From Bifidobacterium aerophilum (GTDB lineage: Bacteria; Actinomycetota; Actinomycetes; Actinomycetales; Bifidobacteriaceae), in NCBI RefSeq assembly GCF_010667685.1, contig NZ_WHZW01000024.1, positions 1-45,817 on the forward strand: a stretch of 45,817 nt of DNA, read 5' to 3'. The position numbers were made by a program, and so were the translations under genes. The notes below the pieces were generated by a model that had not been told where the DNA came from, ran no database searches, and saw only the letters and a program-made list of their open reading frames with translations. The stretch's first letter is position 1, and the number at the start of each line of letters is the position of its first letter. This document shows positions 17,671 to 25,394 of this stretch, piece by piece.

Positions 17671-17702
17671 CCGCGCTCGGATCCGCGGCGGCCTCGTTTT
17701 TG
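17671..17702 (+). terminator. Terminator after the LytTR gene
   Basis: GCCGCG (17671-17676) and CGCGGC (17685-17690), extendable with flanking GGC/GCC blocks, are followed by CTC-G and five T at 17698-17702. Confidence 0.6.
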
Positions 17703-17799
17703 ACATGGGCGCCATCGTTGGTGACGACGGCCTGTTTCCCTCGAAAATGCGACATTAGCCTTGAAACTGTTCAGCCGGAAGCGGGGCAAGGGGGATGAC

Positions 17800-19347
17800 A
17801 TGGCGGTAATCGGCATCGATCTGGGTACCACGTATTCCGCCGCGGCCGTGTCCATCGACGGCCACAGCGCACAGGTGCTGCCGAACCAGGAAGGGCAGAA
17901 CACCACGCCGTCCGTCGTGTTCTTCCCGGACACCGATGGCGCCGAGGAGCCGATGGTCGGCGAGATGGCCAAGAACTCGGCCGCCGGATCGCCCTACAAC
18001 GTCGTGCAGTTCATCAAACGCCAGATGGGCAACCCCGATTTCGTCTACACCTCGCCGAACGGCACGGATTTCCGGCCCGAGGAGATTTCGGCGCTGATCC
18101 TGAAATACATCAAGCAGTACGCCGAGCTCGATCTCGGAGAGCCGGTGACCGACGCCGTCATCACGGTGCCCGCATACTTCGACGACGCCCGGCGCACGGC
18201 GACCAAGCAGGCCGGCAAACTCGCCGGATTCAACGTGCTGCAGGTGTTCAACGAGCCGACCGCTGCGGCCATCGCCTACGGCCTGACCTCGCAGAACAAC
18301 GGTCGCGTGCTTGTCTACGACCTGGGCGGCGGCACGTTCGACATCACGCTGATGGAAATCCGCGACGGTTCGTTCAACGTGATCGCCACCGACGGCGACC
18401 CGAACCTCGGCGGCTTCGACTTCGACAATGAGATCAGCAAGCTGATCGTCGCCGACCTGGCCAAGCAAGGCTATACGGTGGACGAGTACGACGATCAGCT
18501 GTATGCCGAAATCCGCGAAAAGTCTGAAATCCTCAAGCGCGGTCTGAGCAATGTGGCGCAAAGCACCGCCATCTTCACCATCGACGGCAAAACCTACCGC
18601 GTGCGCATCACGCGCGACGAATTCGAAGCGGCCACGGAAACCCTGCTCAAGCGCACCCAGGAGCGGCTTGAGCTGCTGCTTGAAAATCAGCATGTGCAGT
18701 GGAGCGGCATCGACTATCTGCTGATGATCGGCGGCTCGACCCGCATGCCGATGGTGCGCAGGATGCTGGAACGGCTTTCCGGCCGTCAGCTCAGGCACGA
18801 GATCGACCCGGACACGGCGGTGGCGATCGGCGCGGCCATCTATGCGGCAAGCCTGAGCGCGCCCGGCGGCGGTTCCGCCGCGTCGGACGCCGACGGCGCC
18901 ACCGCCGGCTCGACCGGTTCGGACATCGTCATTTCCGACGTCACCTCGCAATCGCTGGGCGTGATCGTCGTCGGCCCGAACGACAGGGATGTCAACAGCA
19001 TCATCATCCGCAACAACACGCCCATCCCGGCCAAGGCCTCGGACGTGTTCTACACGACCGTCGACAACCAGCGAGCGCTCAACGTGCAGGTCACCGAAGG
19101 CAACGACGACGATCCGCGATACGTGAAGATACTGGCCAACCAGATACTGCCGGTGCCGCCGCATCCCGCCGGCTCGCCCATCCGCGTCACGTTCGCCTAC
19201 GACATCGATCAGACCGTGTTCGTCGAGGTCGAGGACCTGACGGAGAACCGTTCGCTCGGCACGTTCGACATCGATCGCACGGCGAACATGTCCAACGCGC
19301 AGATGCGGCAGGCGCAGAGCAAGATCGACGGCATGAACGTGGACTGA
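17800..19347 (+). CDS. Hsp70-family chaperone without C-terminal lid
   Basis: A DnaK-like protein of 515 residues. The ATPase domain is intact: IDLGTTYS (6-13), NEPTAAAIAYG (151-161), VYDLGGGTFD (172-181) and IGGSTRMPMV (310-319). A substrate-binding beta domain follows, with SQSLGVIVVG, NNTPIPAKASDVFYTT and QRALNVQVTEG. The protein then stops at about the place where DnaK would continue with its helical lid (DnaK is about 100 residues longer). An Ala/Gly/Ser-rich insert replaces the usual interdomain linker (about 355-380). ATG 17800 is preceded by AAGGGGG; an in-frame TTG at 17761 has no site. It is the first gene of a nine-gene operon. It is unlikely to be the housekeeping DnaK, which should be encoded elsewhere. 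Confidence 0.9.
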   Translation: MAVIGIDLGTTYSAAAVSIDGHSAQVLPNQEGQNTTPSVVFFPDTDGAEEPMVGEMAKNSAAGSPYNVVQFIKRQMGNPDFVYTSPNGTDFRPEEISALILKYIKQYAELDLGEPVTDAVITVPAYFDDARRTATKQAGKLAGFNVLQVFNEPTAAAIAYGLTSQNNGRVLVYDLGGGTFDITLMEIRDGSFNVIATDGDPNLGGFDFDNEISKLIVADLAKQGYTVDEYDDQLYAEIREKSEILKRGLSNVAQSTAIFTIDGKTYRVRITRDEFEAATETLLKRTQERLELLLENQHVQWSGIDYLLMIGGSTRMPMVRRMLERLSGRQLRHEIDPDTAVAIGAAIYAASLSAPGGGSAASDADGATAGSTGSDIVISDVTSQSLGVIVVGPNDRDVNSIIIRNNTPIPAKASDVFYTTVDNQRALNVQVTEGNDDDPRYVKILANQILPVPPHPAGSPIRVTFAYDIDQTVFVEVEDLTENRSLGTFDIDRTANMSNAQMRQAQSKIDGMNVD

Positions 19348-19361
19348 GGGGAGCGTGACCG

Positions 19362-19931
19362 ATGACAACGTCAATGTCCACGCCGACGACGCAGCCGGCC
19401 GGGAACGCCGGCGTGACGACGGACGACGCCGCGCGCATCCTCGCCGGACTCAATCAGCTGACCGATCTGTTCCGTCGCCGTCTGCTCGACGACAAGGCCA
19501 AGGCGCAGGCCATCGACGCATTGTCCGCGGCGGCAGACGCCCAGCGACTCGCCCCGCTGTGCCGCGAATTCGCGCTGTTGCTGGACCGGCTTGCGGCATA
19601 TCGCGGCGACGATGCCGATGCGCGGGATTTCGTCGCTTCGATCGGCGATGAGATCCTGGCGATCCTGGCGCATTACGGATTCGAGCCGATAGCCTCGCCG
19701 AAGACGTTCGACCCGACGACGCAGCGCATCGTCGGCGTGAGCGGGAAACCGCCGAAGGATGTGAATGGCGCCGCCGGCGTTCCCGACAACACAGTGGTGG
19801 CCGTCCGACGAGCCGGATACCGGCTGGGTGGCACGGTCATCCGGCCGGAAGAAGTGATTGTCTACCGCAGCGCCCGTACTCCTGCGGAAGCTGACGGAAA
19901 GAGCGAGGATGCCGCCGGATCCGCATCGTGA
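19362..19931 (+). CDS. GrpE-like nucleotide exchange factor
   Basis: A 189-residue protein assigned to the GrpE fold by its C-terminal half: GFEPIASPKTFDPTTQRIVG (106-125), then DNTVVAVRRAGYRLGGTVIR (142-161) and PEEVIVY, matching the GrpE beta-wing pattern (FDP...NTV...GY.L....IRP..V.V). The N-terminal part (20-105) is helical, as in the GrpE dimer stalk, but shorter than usual. Its expected role is release of ADP from the partner Hsp70. It begins 14 bases after the Hsp70 stop, with GGGGAG as ribosome site. Similarity is by motif reading only; a profile search would be decisive. Confidence 0.75.
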   Translation: MTTSMSTPTTQPAGNAGVTTDDAARILAGLNQLTDLFRRRLLDDKAKAQAIDALSAAADAQRLAPLCREFALLLDRLAAYRGDDADARDFVASIGDEILAILAHYGFEPIASPKTFDPTTQRIVGVSGKPPKDVNGAAGVPDNTVVAVRRAGYRLGGTVIRPEEVIVYRSARTPAEADGKSEDAAGSAS

Positions 19932-19977
19932 TGCGGCGGAGTGCTCGATCAATAGACCATAAGAAGAAGGAGCCATC

Positions 19978-21150
19978 ATGGCAGAGAAGGTAAATTATTA
20001 CGAGCTTCTCGGCGTCGCGCGGGAGGCCGGCGCCGACGAGATCCGTGCCGCCATCAAGAAGCAGCGCACCATCTGGTCGAACCGTGCCTCACGCGGCGGC
20101 ACGATCGGCGCCGAAGCCCAGAACAAGGTCAAGCTCATCGGCGAAGCCGAGAAGACCCTGCTCGATGCTGCGGCTCGTGCGGCGTATGACCAGAGCCTGA
20201 ATGACACGCCCGAGAAGACGTGGGTCAAGGAAGGCGAACGCGACTGGCTGCAGGTCGCTCAACAGTACATTCAGGACGGCGACGTCAAGATGGCGGAGGC
20301 CGCCATCGAACAGGCCGAACAGCAGCAGGCGGATAACCCCGAGGTGTGGGATGCCGCGATTCTGATCTACGAGAGCCTCGACGAAGGGGCGGATTGGAAC
20401 CGAGTGGAGCGAGCCGCCACGCAGGCCATCCTGCTTGACCCGGATAATGCCTTCGGCTACGCGGCGCGTGGCGACGTGTACTGGAGCAAAGATGACGATG
20501 ACAGGGCCAGAACCCAGTACCAGAAGGCATCCGAACTGGGACAGGCCCAAGGCAATCAGGCGATAGTGGATTATGCGCAGGAGACTTTGGTGAAGATGGA
20601 CCTTCATGACGTCCTGACCAACCAAGGCGTTCAGCTCGAGAACCGTTTCAATGCCGTCATGGGCAATGGATTCATCAGCTACACGAAGGAGACCAAAGAA
20701 GAACTCGCCTCGATACGTGAAGGGTGCCAATCGCTGCTTCGTACGGTGGAAAGACTCAATGCGAGGGTGAAGAACCCCAGTTCGGATTTCAAAGAGCTGG
20801 TACGCGGCACAAAATCCGATATCGAATCCAATATCAGGAATATCGATGACGCGCTCGGCGGCGAAAAGGAGGCGATGAGGAAGCCGATCATCGTCAATGT
20901 CCTTTGCCTGGTCATATTCTTCATCCTGTGCGGCGTCGGCGGCCCGATCGGTGCGGTGCTGGGTACCGCGCTTCTCATCATGGTGATGTCTTGGATCCTG
21001 ACCGGGGACAAGATTCCGGGCAATCTGAACAATCTGCCGGAAGACAGCTTCGGTCACGCCATTGGCACGGGGCGTACGGCTCTCTGGCTATTCGCCAATA
21101 TGGCACTCGGCCTGTTGGCCATTTGGATCACCTCCCAAATGGGCAACTGA
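19978..21150 (+). CDS. Membrane J-domain-like protein lacking the HPD motif
   Basis: A 390-residue protein. Residues 5-75 read as a J domain: NYYELLGVAREAGADEIRAA, helix III EAEKTLLDAAARAAYDQSL. At the place of the invariant His-Pro-Asp it has Ser34-Asn35-Arg36, so classical Hsp70 stimulation is doubtful. A TPR-like helical region follows at about 85-200 (AEAAIEQAEQQQADNPEVWD, then LDPDNAFGYAARGDVYWSKD), next a helical stretch, then two adjacent membrane helices (303-342) and a third (366-386). The N-terminal domains should face the cytoplasm. Ribosome site AAGAAGGAG precedes ATG. GC content looks lower than in flanking genes around 20600-20900. It could tether the Hsp70 to the membrane. Confidence 0.82.
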   Translation: MAEKVNYYELLGVAREAGADEIRAAIKKQRTIWSNRASRGGTIGAEAQNKVKLIGEAEKTLLDAAARAAYDQSLNDTPEKTWVKEGERDWLQVAQQYIQDGDVKMAEAAIEQAEQQQADNPEVWDAAILIYESLDEGADWNRVERAATQAILLDPDNAFGYAARGDVYWSKDDDDRARTQYQKASELGQAQGNQAIVDYAQETLVKMDLHDVLTNQGVQLENRFNAVMGNGFISYTKETKEELASIREGCQSLLRTVERLNARVKNPSSDFKELVRGTKSDIESNIRNIDDALGGEKEAMRKPIIVNVLCLVIFFILCGVGGPIGAVLGTALLIMVMSWILTGDKIPGNLNNLPEDSFGHAIGTGRTALWLFANMALGLLAIWITSQMGN

Positions 21151-21171
21151 TTCACTGAAGGCTGGCTCATC

Positions 21172-23613
21172 ATGGCGACGCTGAACGTGGCCGAGCGCAT
21201 CACGCTCGGCCGGGAAGGATTGCCGGTCGACGCGATCGGCCGCGGCAACATCTGGCTTGAAGAGGACTACAGTCCCCGCACCGTGCGCATTGCACAGGAA
21301 GTCATGCTCAAATCGTTGCTCGGCACCGATCCCGGCGAGCTGGAACTCGTCGTGTTCGACTACAACCTGCGCGGCGTCGCCGCCCCCTTCGCCGGCCTGC
21401 AGAGCGATCATCTGCTGCGCGTGCTCATCACGGAAAAGGAACTGACCGACTACTGCGACAAACTCGAGCAGCACATCCACGGCGTGCACACCGTCATCCA
21501 GGGCCGCCAGCACTCGCTGCTCGACTTTCGCGCGGCCACCGGCAAACGGGTGGAAAGCTACATCCTGGTCGTCATCACCGCCGACATGTACATGCTCGAC
21601 GACCATACCAAGGAACTGCTGTCCATCCTGATGGCCGCCGGTCCGGACGCGGGCGTCACCTTCCTGGTCGTCTCGCCCACCCCGGACGACCCGAGCGTCG
21701 TATTCCTGTCGAGCAAATGCCGGGTCATCGCCACGGGCGCCGCGCCGACCCCGAACGTCGCCTCGAACGTCATCATCGACTCCTGCACCGATCTCGCCGA
21801 ACGATTCGCGAAGTCCACGATGGATCCGGTGCTGTTCGAAGACGTGTGCGATACGTCGCCGCAGGCCATGTGGACGGGCAACAGCACCGACGGCGTGACC
21901 TTCGACGTCGGCATGTACGGCCTCGAAACCACACGCGTGACCATCGGCTCCAACCGCGAACAGCTGCATAATGCGCTCATCACCGGCGCCGTCGGCCAGG
22001 GCAAGTCGAACCTCATCGCCGTCATCATCCACAGCCTGTGCCAACGGTACTCGCCCCGCGAACTCGAGCTGTACCTCCTTGATTTCAAGGAGGGCGTCAC
22101 GCTGCGCCAATACGCGAACATCGACCATCAGGACTACCTGCCGCACGTCCGCGCGCTCGGCTTGGAAAGCGACGTCGAGTTCGGCATGGCCGTGCTGCAG
22201 CATCTCTACGCCGTGTACCAACGGCGCATGCGCTTGTTCAAACGGCACGGATGCCAGAACATCAAGCAGTACCGCGAAGCCACGGGCGCCGTGGTTCCGC
22301 GCATCGTCGTGGTGATCGACGAGTTCCAGATGATGCTCGACGACAAGGCGACGGCGCGCGAGGTCGTGGACATGCTCTCGCGTTCCACCCGACTGTTCCG
22401 CGCGGCGGGCATCCACTTCATCCTCGCCTCGCAGACCATCGCCAGCGGCATCGCGCTGAGCAAGGATTCCGACATCTTCGCGCAGACGCCGATCCGCATG
22501 GCGCACCGCAATTCCGTCCGCGAATCCGAGGCGACGCTCGGCCTGGGCAACACGGCCGCCGCCGACCTGCACATGGGTCAGGCCATCGTGAACCTCGATT
22601 ACGGTGCCATCGCCTCGAACCGCAAGGTTTCCGTGGCATGGGCCGACGACAAGGTACTTGCCGGGCTGCGGTGCAATTGGTGGCTGCATGCGCGGAATTT
22701 CACGAGGCCGCCGTATGTGTACGACGGTACGAAAACCATTCGTCTGGATGCGGCGGCGGACGATCTGCTCGCTTCGCGCGGCGGGCGTCCGGAACTGTTC
22801 GTCGGGGAGCGCATCTCCGTGGGCGGCACCGCGCTGAGACTGGATTTCGGCGAGGACTCCGGCCGCAACCTCGCGGTATTCGGAGCCGGCGAGGAACAAT
22901 TCGACGATGCTGCGGTCGACGCCGAGGAGGTGACCGGCATCGGGTCGGTCGCGGATGACGCATCGTCCGCGGATACGCAGGACGCACAGGGAGCATCCCG
23001 CGTCAACGCCGCGGTCGGTCTGCTGCAGAACGCGGCGATCGCGCTCGCCGTACGCAACACCAAGGGCAATGCGCGGTTCATCATATGCGATCTGACCGAA
23101 GCGGACATCGCGCGGCGCAATGACATGAACGGGTTCTACCAGTTCATGGAGTCCATCGGATTCCCCATCGAACGCGTGGAACGTGACGGATTGGGTTCGG
23201 TGGTCGATGATCTCGCCGATTCGTTGGGCTCGCGCACGGACGAGGACGATCTGGTCTACCTGATCGGCTTCGGCCTCGACAAGGTGGCCGACATGCCGAA
23301 CAGTTTCGGCAGACTGATCAAGGACGGGCCGGCAAAAGGCGTGCACGTGCTCGGCTGGTGGCTCAAAACCAGCATGTTCGAGTCCCATGTGGGCTTCGGC
23401 AACAACGGATACTTCGACATCAAGATCATGCTGCGGCTGGACGAACGCGACGTACAGCGACAGCTGGGTCCGTTCGTCTCGTGGAAGGCGCGGGACAACC
23501 GTGCGTTCGTGGCCGACAGCACGTATCTGTCCGAACCGGTGACGGTCATCCCGTACGCGCCGGCGAATCAGGAAACGCGGCGGCGCATCACCTCGGCATT
23601 GTTCGGATACTGA
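21172..23613 (+). CDS. FtsK/SpoIIIE-type ATPase
   Basis: An 813-residue ATPase of the FtsK/SpoIIIE/EccC class. The central module has Walker A Gly272-AVGQG-Lys278-Ser279 and Walker B VVVIDEFQMM (Asp383, Glu384), with SRSTRLFRAAGIHFILASQT and PIRMAHRNSVRESEATLG typical of the family. The N-terminal part (ELELVVFDYNLRGVAAPFAG, then YILVVITADMYMLDDHTKEL) and the C-terminal part (RNLAVFGAGEEQ, then DDLVYLIGFGLDK) look like degenerate ATPase modules, giving three in tandem as in EccC. No transmembrane helix or FtsK gamma domain is visible, unlike DNA-pumping FtsK. With small WXG100-size proteins just downstream, protein export is likelier than DNA transport. Confidence 0.85.
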   Translation: MATLNVAERITLGREGLPVDAIGRGNIWLEEDYSPRTVRIAQEVMLKSLLGTDPGELELVVFDYNLRGVAAPFAGLQSDHLLRVLITEKELTDYCDKLEQHIHGVHTVIQGRQHSLLDFRAATGKRVESYILVVITADMYMLDDHTKELLSILMAAGPDAGVTFLVVSPTPDDPSVVFLSSKCRVIATGAAPTPNVASNVIIDSCTDLAERFAKSTMDPVLFEDVCDTSPQAMWTGNSTDGVTFDVGMYGLETTRVTIGSNREQLHNALITGAVGQGKSNLIAVIIHSLCQRYSPRELELYLLDFKEGVTLRQYANIDHQDYLPHVRALGLESDVEFGMAVLQHLYAVYQRRMRLFKRHGCQNIKQYREATGAVVPRIVVVIDEFQMMLDDKATAREVVDMLSRSTRLFRAAGIHFILASQTIASGIALSKDSDIFAQTPIRMAHRNSVRESEATLGLGNTAAADLHMGQAIVNLDYGAIASNRKVSVAWADDKVLAGLRCNWWLHARNFTRPPYVYDGTKTIRLDAAADDLLASRGGRPELFVGERISVGGTALRLDFGEDSGRNLAVFGAGEEQFDDAAVDAEEVTGIGSVADDASSADTQDAQGASRVNAAVGLLQNAAIALAVRNTKGNARFIICDLTEADIARRNDMNGFYQFMESIGFPIERVERDGLGSVVDDLADSLGSRTDEDDLVYLIGFGLDKVADMPNSFGRLIKDGPAKGVHVLGWWLKTSMFESHVGFGNNGYFDIKIMLRLDERDVQRQLGPFVSWKARDNRAFVADSTYLSEPVTVIPYAPANQETRRRITSALFGY

Positions 23614-23635
23614 GCCGCAACGGAAAGGAGCACAT

Positions 23636-23890
23636 ATGGATGAAGTCGTCCGGCTTATCGATGACTACATATCCCGGCTGGAGGACTACAACAAGGTCTT
23701 CGTCAGTCGCCAGACGGATCTGCAGAACGACATCAGAACGTTGACCACGGCGTTCAGCGGCGCGCGAAGCGGCGACGTGCAGGGGTTCATCGACAGCATG
23801 GGCACCACGCGCGACCTGTATTCAAAGGCCGGCGAGGTGCTGTACCAAGCCAAGGAACAACTGAAACAGCTACGAGACAATCTGTTGTAA
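23636..23890 (+). CDS. Small helical protein A1 (WXG100-size)
   Basis: An 84-residue, all-helical, charged protein with no cysteine, signal peptide or membrane segment. It starts MDEVVRLIDDYISRLEDYNK and ends LYQAKEQLKQLRDNLL, giving two helices with a break near SGARSGD (residues 41-47). The size and hairpin shape recall Esx/WXG100 proteins, but the Trp-x-Gly turn is absent. It is clearly related to the protein at 24198 (DIRTLTTAFSG against DIKTLTEQFGG, and a following FID motif). Ribosome site AAAGGAG precedes ATG. It begins 22 bases after the FtsK-type gene. Confidence 0.8.
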   Translation: MDEVVRLIDDYISRLEDYNKVFVSRQTDLQNDIRTLTTAFSGARSGDVQGFIDSMGTTRDLYSKAGEVLYQAKEQLKQLRDNLL

Positions 23891-23920
23891 ACCATCAATC
23901 CCATAACGAAAGGAACCGAC

Positions 23921-24181
23921 ATGGGAATACTGCAGGACAAACAGAACATATTGAAGGGCATCGCCAACAAGGCCGTCGAAGGCGCCCGGTACGCGAAGAA
24001 CATGCATGATGTGCTTGCGCAGCTGGCCTCCGAGGTCAATACCCAGCTGGCAGGCAGCGCCACCGGAGAACGGGCCGCGTTCATCCTGAACGATGCCGCG
24101 AGCGAGCTGAATGATGTGGCGTCCGCATTGCGGGAAGCGGAATCGAAGATGGCGACCTACAGCAACCGGCTGGCGTCGTGA
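23921..24181 (+). CDS. Small helical protein B1 (WXG100-size)
   Basis: An 86-residue helical protein, MGILQDKQNILKGIANKAVE at the N terminus and DVASALREAESKMATYSNRL at the C terminus, with a likely turn at QLAGSATGER (residues 46-55). No Trp-x-Gly motif, cysteine or signal peptide. Its opening ILQDKQNILK matches LIQDRQNMLR of the protein at 24490, so the two are paralogues. Ribosome site AAAGGAA. It may form a heterodimer with A1, as Esx pairs do; this is inference from gene pairing only. Confidence 0.8.
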   Translation: MGILQDKQNILKGIANKAVEGARYAKNMHDVLAQLASEVNTQLAGSATGERAAFILNDAASELNDVASALREAESKMATYSNRLAS

Positions 24182-24197
24182 CGGGAGGTGCGGAATC

Positions 24198-24434
24198 ATG
24201 AATGATGTGAAAGCATACATCGCGGACGTGAGAGGTCGCATCGGCCGTCAGTTCTCGTTGATGATGATCAAACGGGACGAAGCCGAGCAGGACATCAAGA
24301 CGCTCACCGAACAATTCGGCGGCGACAAGGAATTCATCGACCAGCTGTCGCAGGTTCGGGACAAATACCGTCAGGCGATGGACGCGCTGTCCATCGCCGA
24401 CCAGCGTCTTGGTGTGCTGAGCGACCACCTGTGA
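24198..24434 (+). CDS. Small helical protein A2 (paralogue of A1)
   Basis: A 78-residue helical protein, MNDVKAYIADVRGRIGRQFS to LSIADQRLGVLSDHL. It aligns with the protein at 23636 across DIKTLTEQFGGDKEFID and the C-terminal helix. The start ATG 24198 is preceded by GGGAGG; an upstream in-frame ATG at 24111 lies within the preceding gene and is not used. Sixteen bases separate it from B1. Confidence 0.8.
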   Translation: MNDVKAYIADVRGRIGRQFSLMMIKRDEAEQDIKTLTEQFGGDKEFIDQLSQVRDKYRQAMDALSIADQRLGVLSDHL

Positions 24435-24489
24435 ACCGTTTCTCGGCCGTATATAGGACGTATCTCACGTACGAACGGAGGACGGTGTC

Positions 24490-24756
24490 ATGAGCCTGAT
24501 TCAGGACCGTCAGAACATGCTCCGGCGCATGGGCGCCAATGCCGAGTCCGATAGCCAAGTGGCAGGTGCGGTCAAAGGCACGCTCGAACAGTATGCCGGC
24601 GACCTGTATCAGTGGTTCGTGGAGGCAAACGTGCCCTCCTTGTCGTCGGCGGTATCCGCATTGGACAACACCGCCGGCGATCTGGGCATGCTGGCCATCG
24701 AACTTCGCGACATCGCGAAACAGGCGGAGGCGTACGAGCGTCAGTTGGGCATGTGA
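24490..24756 (+). CDS. Small helical protein B2 (paralogue of B1)
   Basis: An 88-residue helical protein, MSLIQDRQNMLRRMGANAES at the start and LAIELRDIAKQAEAYERQLG at the end. It contains YQWFVEANVPSLSSAVSALD in the middle; the Trp is not followed by x-Gly. It shares its N-terminal motif and C-terminal helix pattern with the protein at 23921. Ribosome site CGGAGG. The 55-base gap before it is the largest within this part of the operon. Confidence 0.8.
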   Translation: MSLIQDRQNMLRRMGANAESDSQVAGAVKGTLEQYAGDLYQWFVEANVPSLSSAVSALDNTAGDLGMLAIELRDIAKQAEAYERQLGM

Positions 24757-24785
24757 ATCATGCCATTGCCTGGAAGGGGTTCGCC

Positions 24786-25064
24786 ATGAGCGATGATGAT
24801 TATGCGCGGTTCATGCTTGAGGAGTTCAAAGGGCTCGCCGCCCGGATCGATGTCATGCGCCACGGCCTCATAGCCGAGGCCAAGGCATTCGGCACCGCCG
24901 GGTCTGGGCCATCGGGGCGGATCCATGATGCGGTACAGCGTGCCTCGCGCCGTTGCGACCGCATCATGGATGATCTGTCCGTGTCCGGGGAACTGGTGGC
25001 GGCGTGCATCCGCGAATACGAGGATGATGCGGACCGTCGCGCACGTGCGGCGCGCGGACGATGA
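24786..25064 (+). CDS. Small helical protein C, last gene of the operon
   Basis: A 92-residue protein, MSDDDYARFMLEEFKGLAAR at the start, with a Gly/Ser-rich turn (GTAGSGPSGRIHDA, about residues 36-49) between two helices and a basic C terminus (RRARAARGR). It does not align clearly with the A or B proteins, although size and helix-turn-helix-like layout are similar. It has two Cys in the second helix (CDRIMDDL, ACIREYE). Ribosome site AAGGGG precedes ATG. A strong hairpin 33 bases downstream ends the operon. Confidence 0.75.
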   Translation: MSDDDYARFMLEEFKGLAARIDVMRHGLIAEAKAFGTAGSGPSGRIHDAVQRASRRCDRIMDDLSVSGELVAACIREYEDDADRRARAARGR

Positions 25065-25096
25065 CGCGGACGGCGGCGATGGGGGTCGTCGGTGTC

Positions 25097-25132
25097 CGCC
25101 CGGAACGCGCAACGGTGTGCGCGTTCCGGGCG
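25097..25132 (+). terminator. Terminator of the Hsp70/FtsK/small-protein operon
   Basis: A perfect 15-bp stem, CGCCCGGAACGCGCA (25097-25111) with its complement at 25118-25132, and a six-base loop. Confidence 0.85.
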
Positions 25133-25394
25133 TCTCTGTCCGCACGTCTCTGTCCGTAAGTCGCCATAGACTTGTGCTTTGCTGTGTCGAGAGGCGGGTC
25201 GCCGCATAAGCCGGTCTCTCCACGGGTCCAGCCGGACGGCCGCGCGCCTTGCGCCGAGGCCAGTCTTCCGGCGGATTGGCAGGCGTCCCGAGGGCAAACC
25301 CGAGGGAATACGATTCGGCCGCCGCAGCCGTGCGCAATGCGCGGAAGGCAGGCCCTGACTGTGACTGATATGCGGCAGTGACTAAGGAACCATC
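25133..25394 (+). other. Upstream region and long leader of rplS
   Basis: No gene is seen. TAGACT (25167-25172) is a possible -10 box; if used, the rplS mRNA has a leader of about 215 bases. This stretch is GC-rich, and CCCGAGGG is repeated at 25288 and 25304. A leader of this length is a candidate for ribosomal-protein feedback, but I cannot define a specific fold. Confidence 0.3.

Noticed and set aside
17800..21150. Housekeeping dnaK-grpE-dnaJ operon
   Set aside because: The Hsp70 lacks the lid, the J-like protein lacks HPD, the Gly/Phe region and zinc fingers, and has membrane helices; there is no hspR.
21172..23613. DNA-pumping FtsK or conjugative transfer protein
   Set aside because: No membrane helices, no gamma domain, and no relaxase, integrase or origin of transfer nearby.
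23636..25064. Calling the small proteins true WXG100/EsxA family
   Set aside because: None has the Trp-x-Gly turn or the C-terminal YxxxD/E export motif in a clear form; only size, helical nature and context agree.
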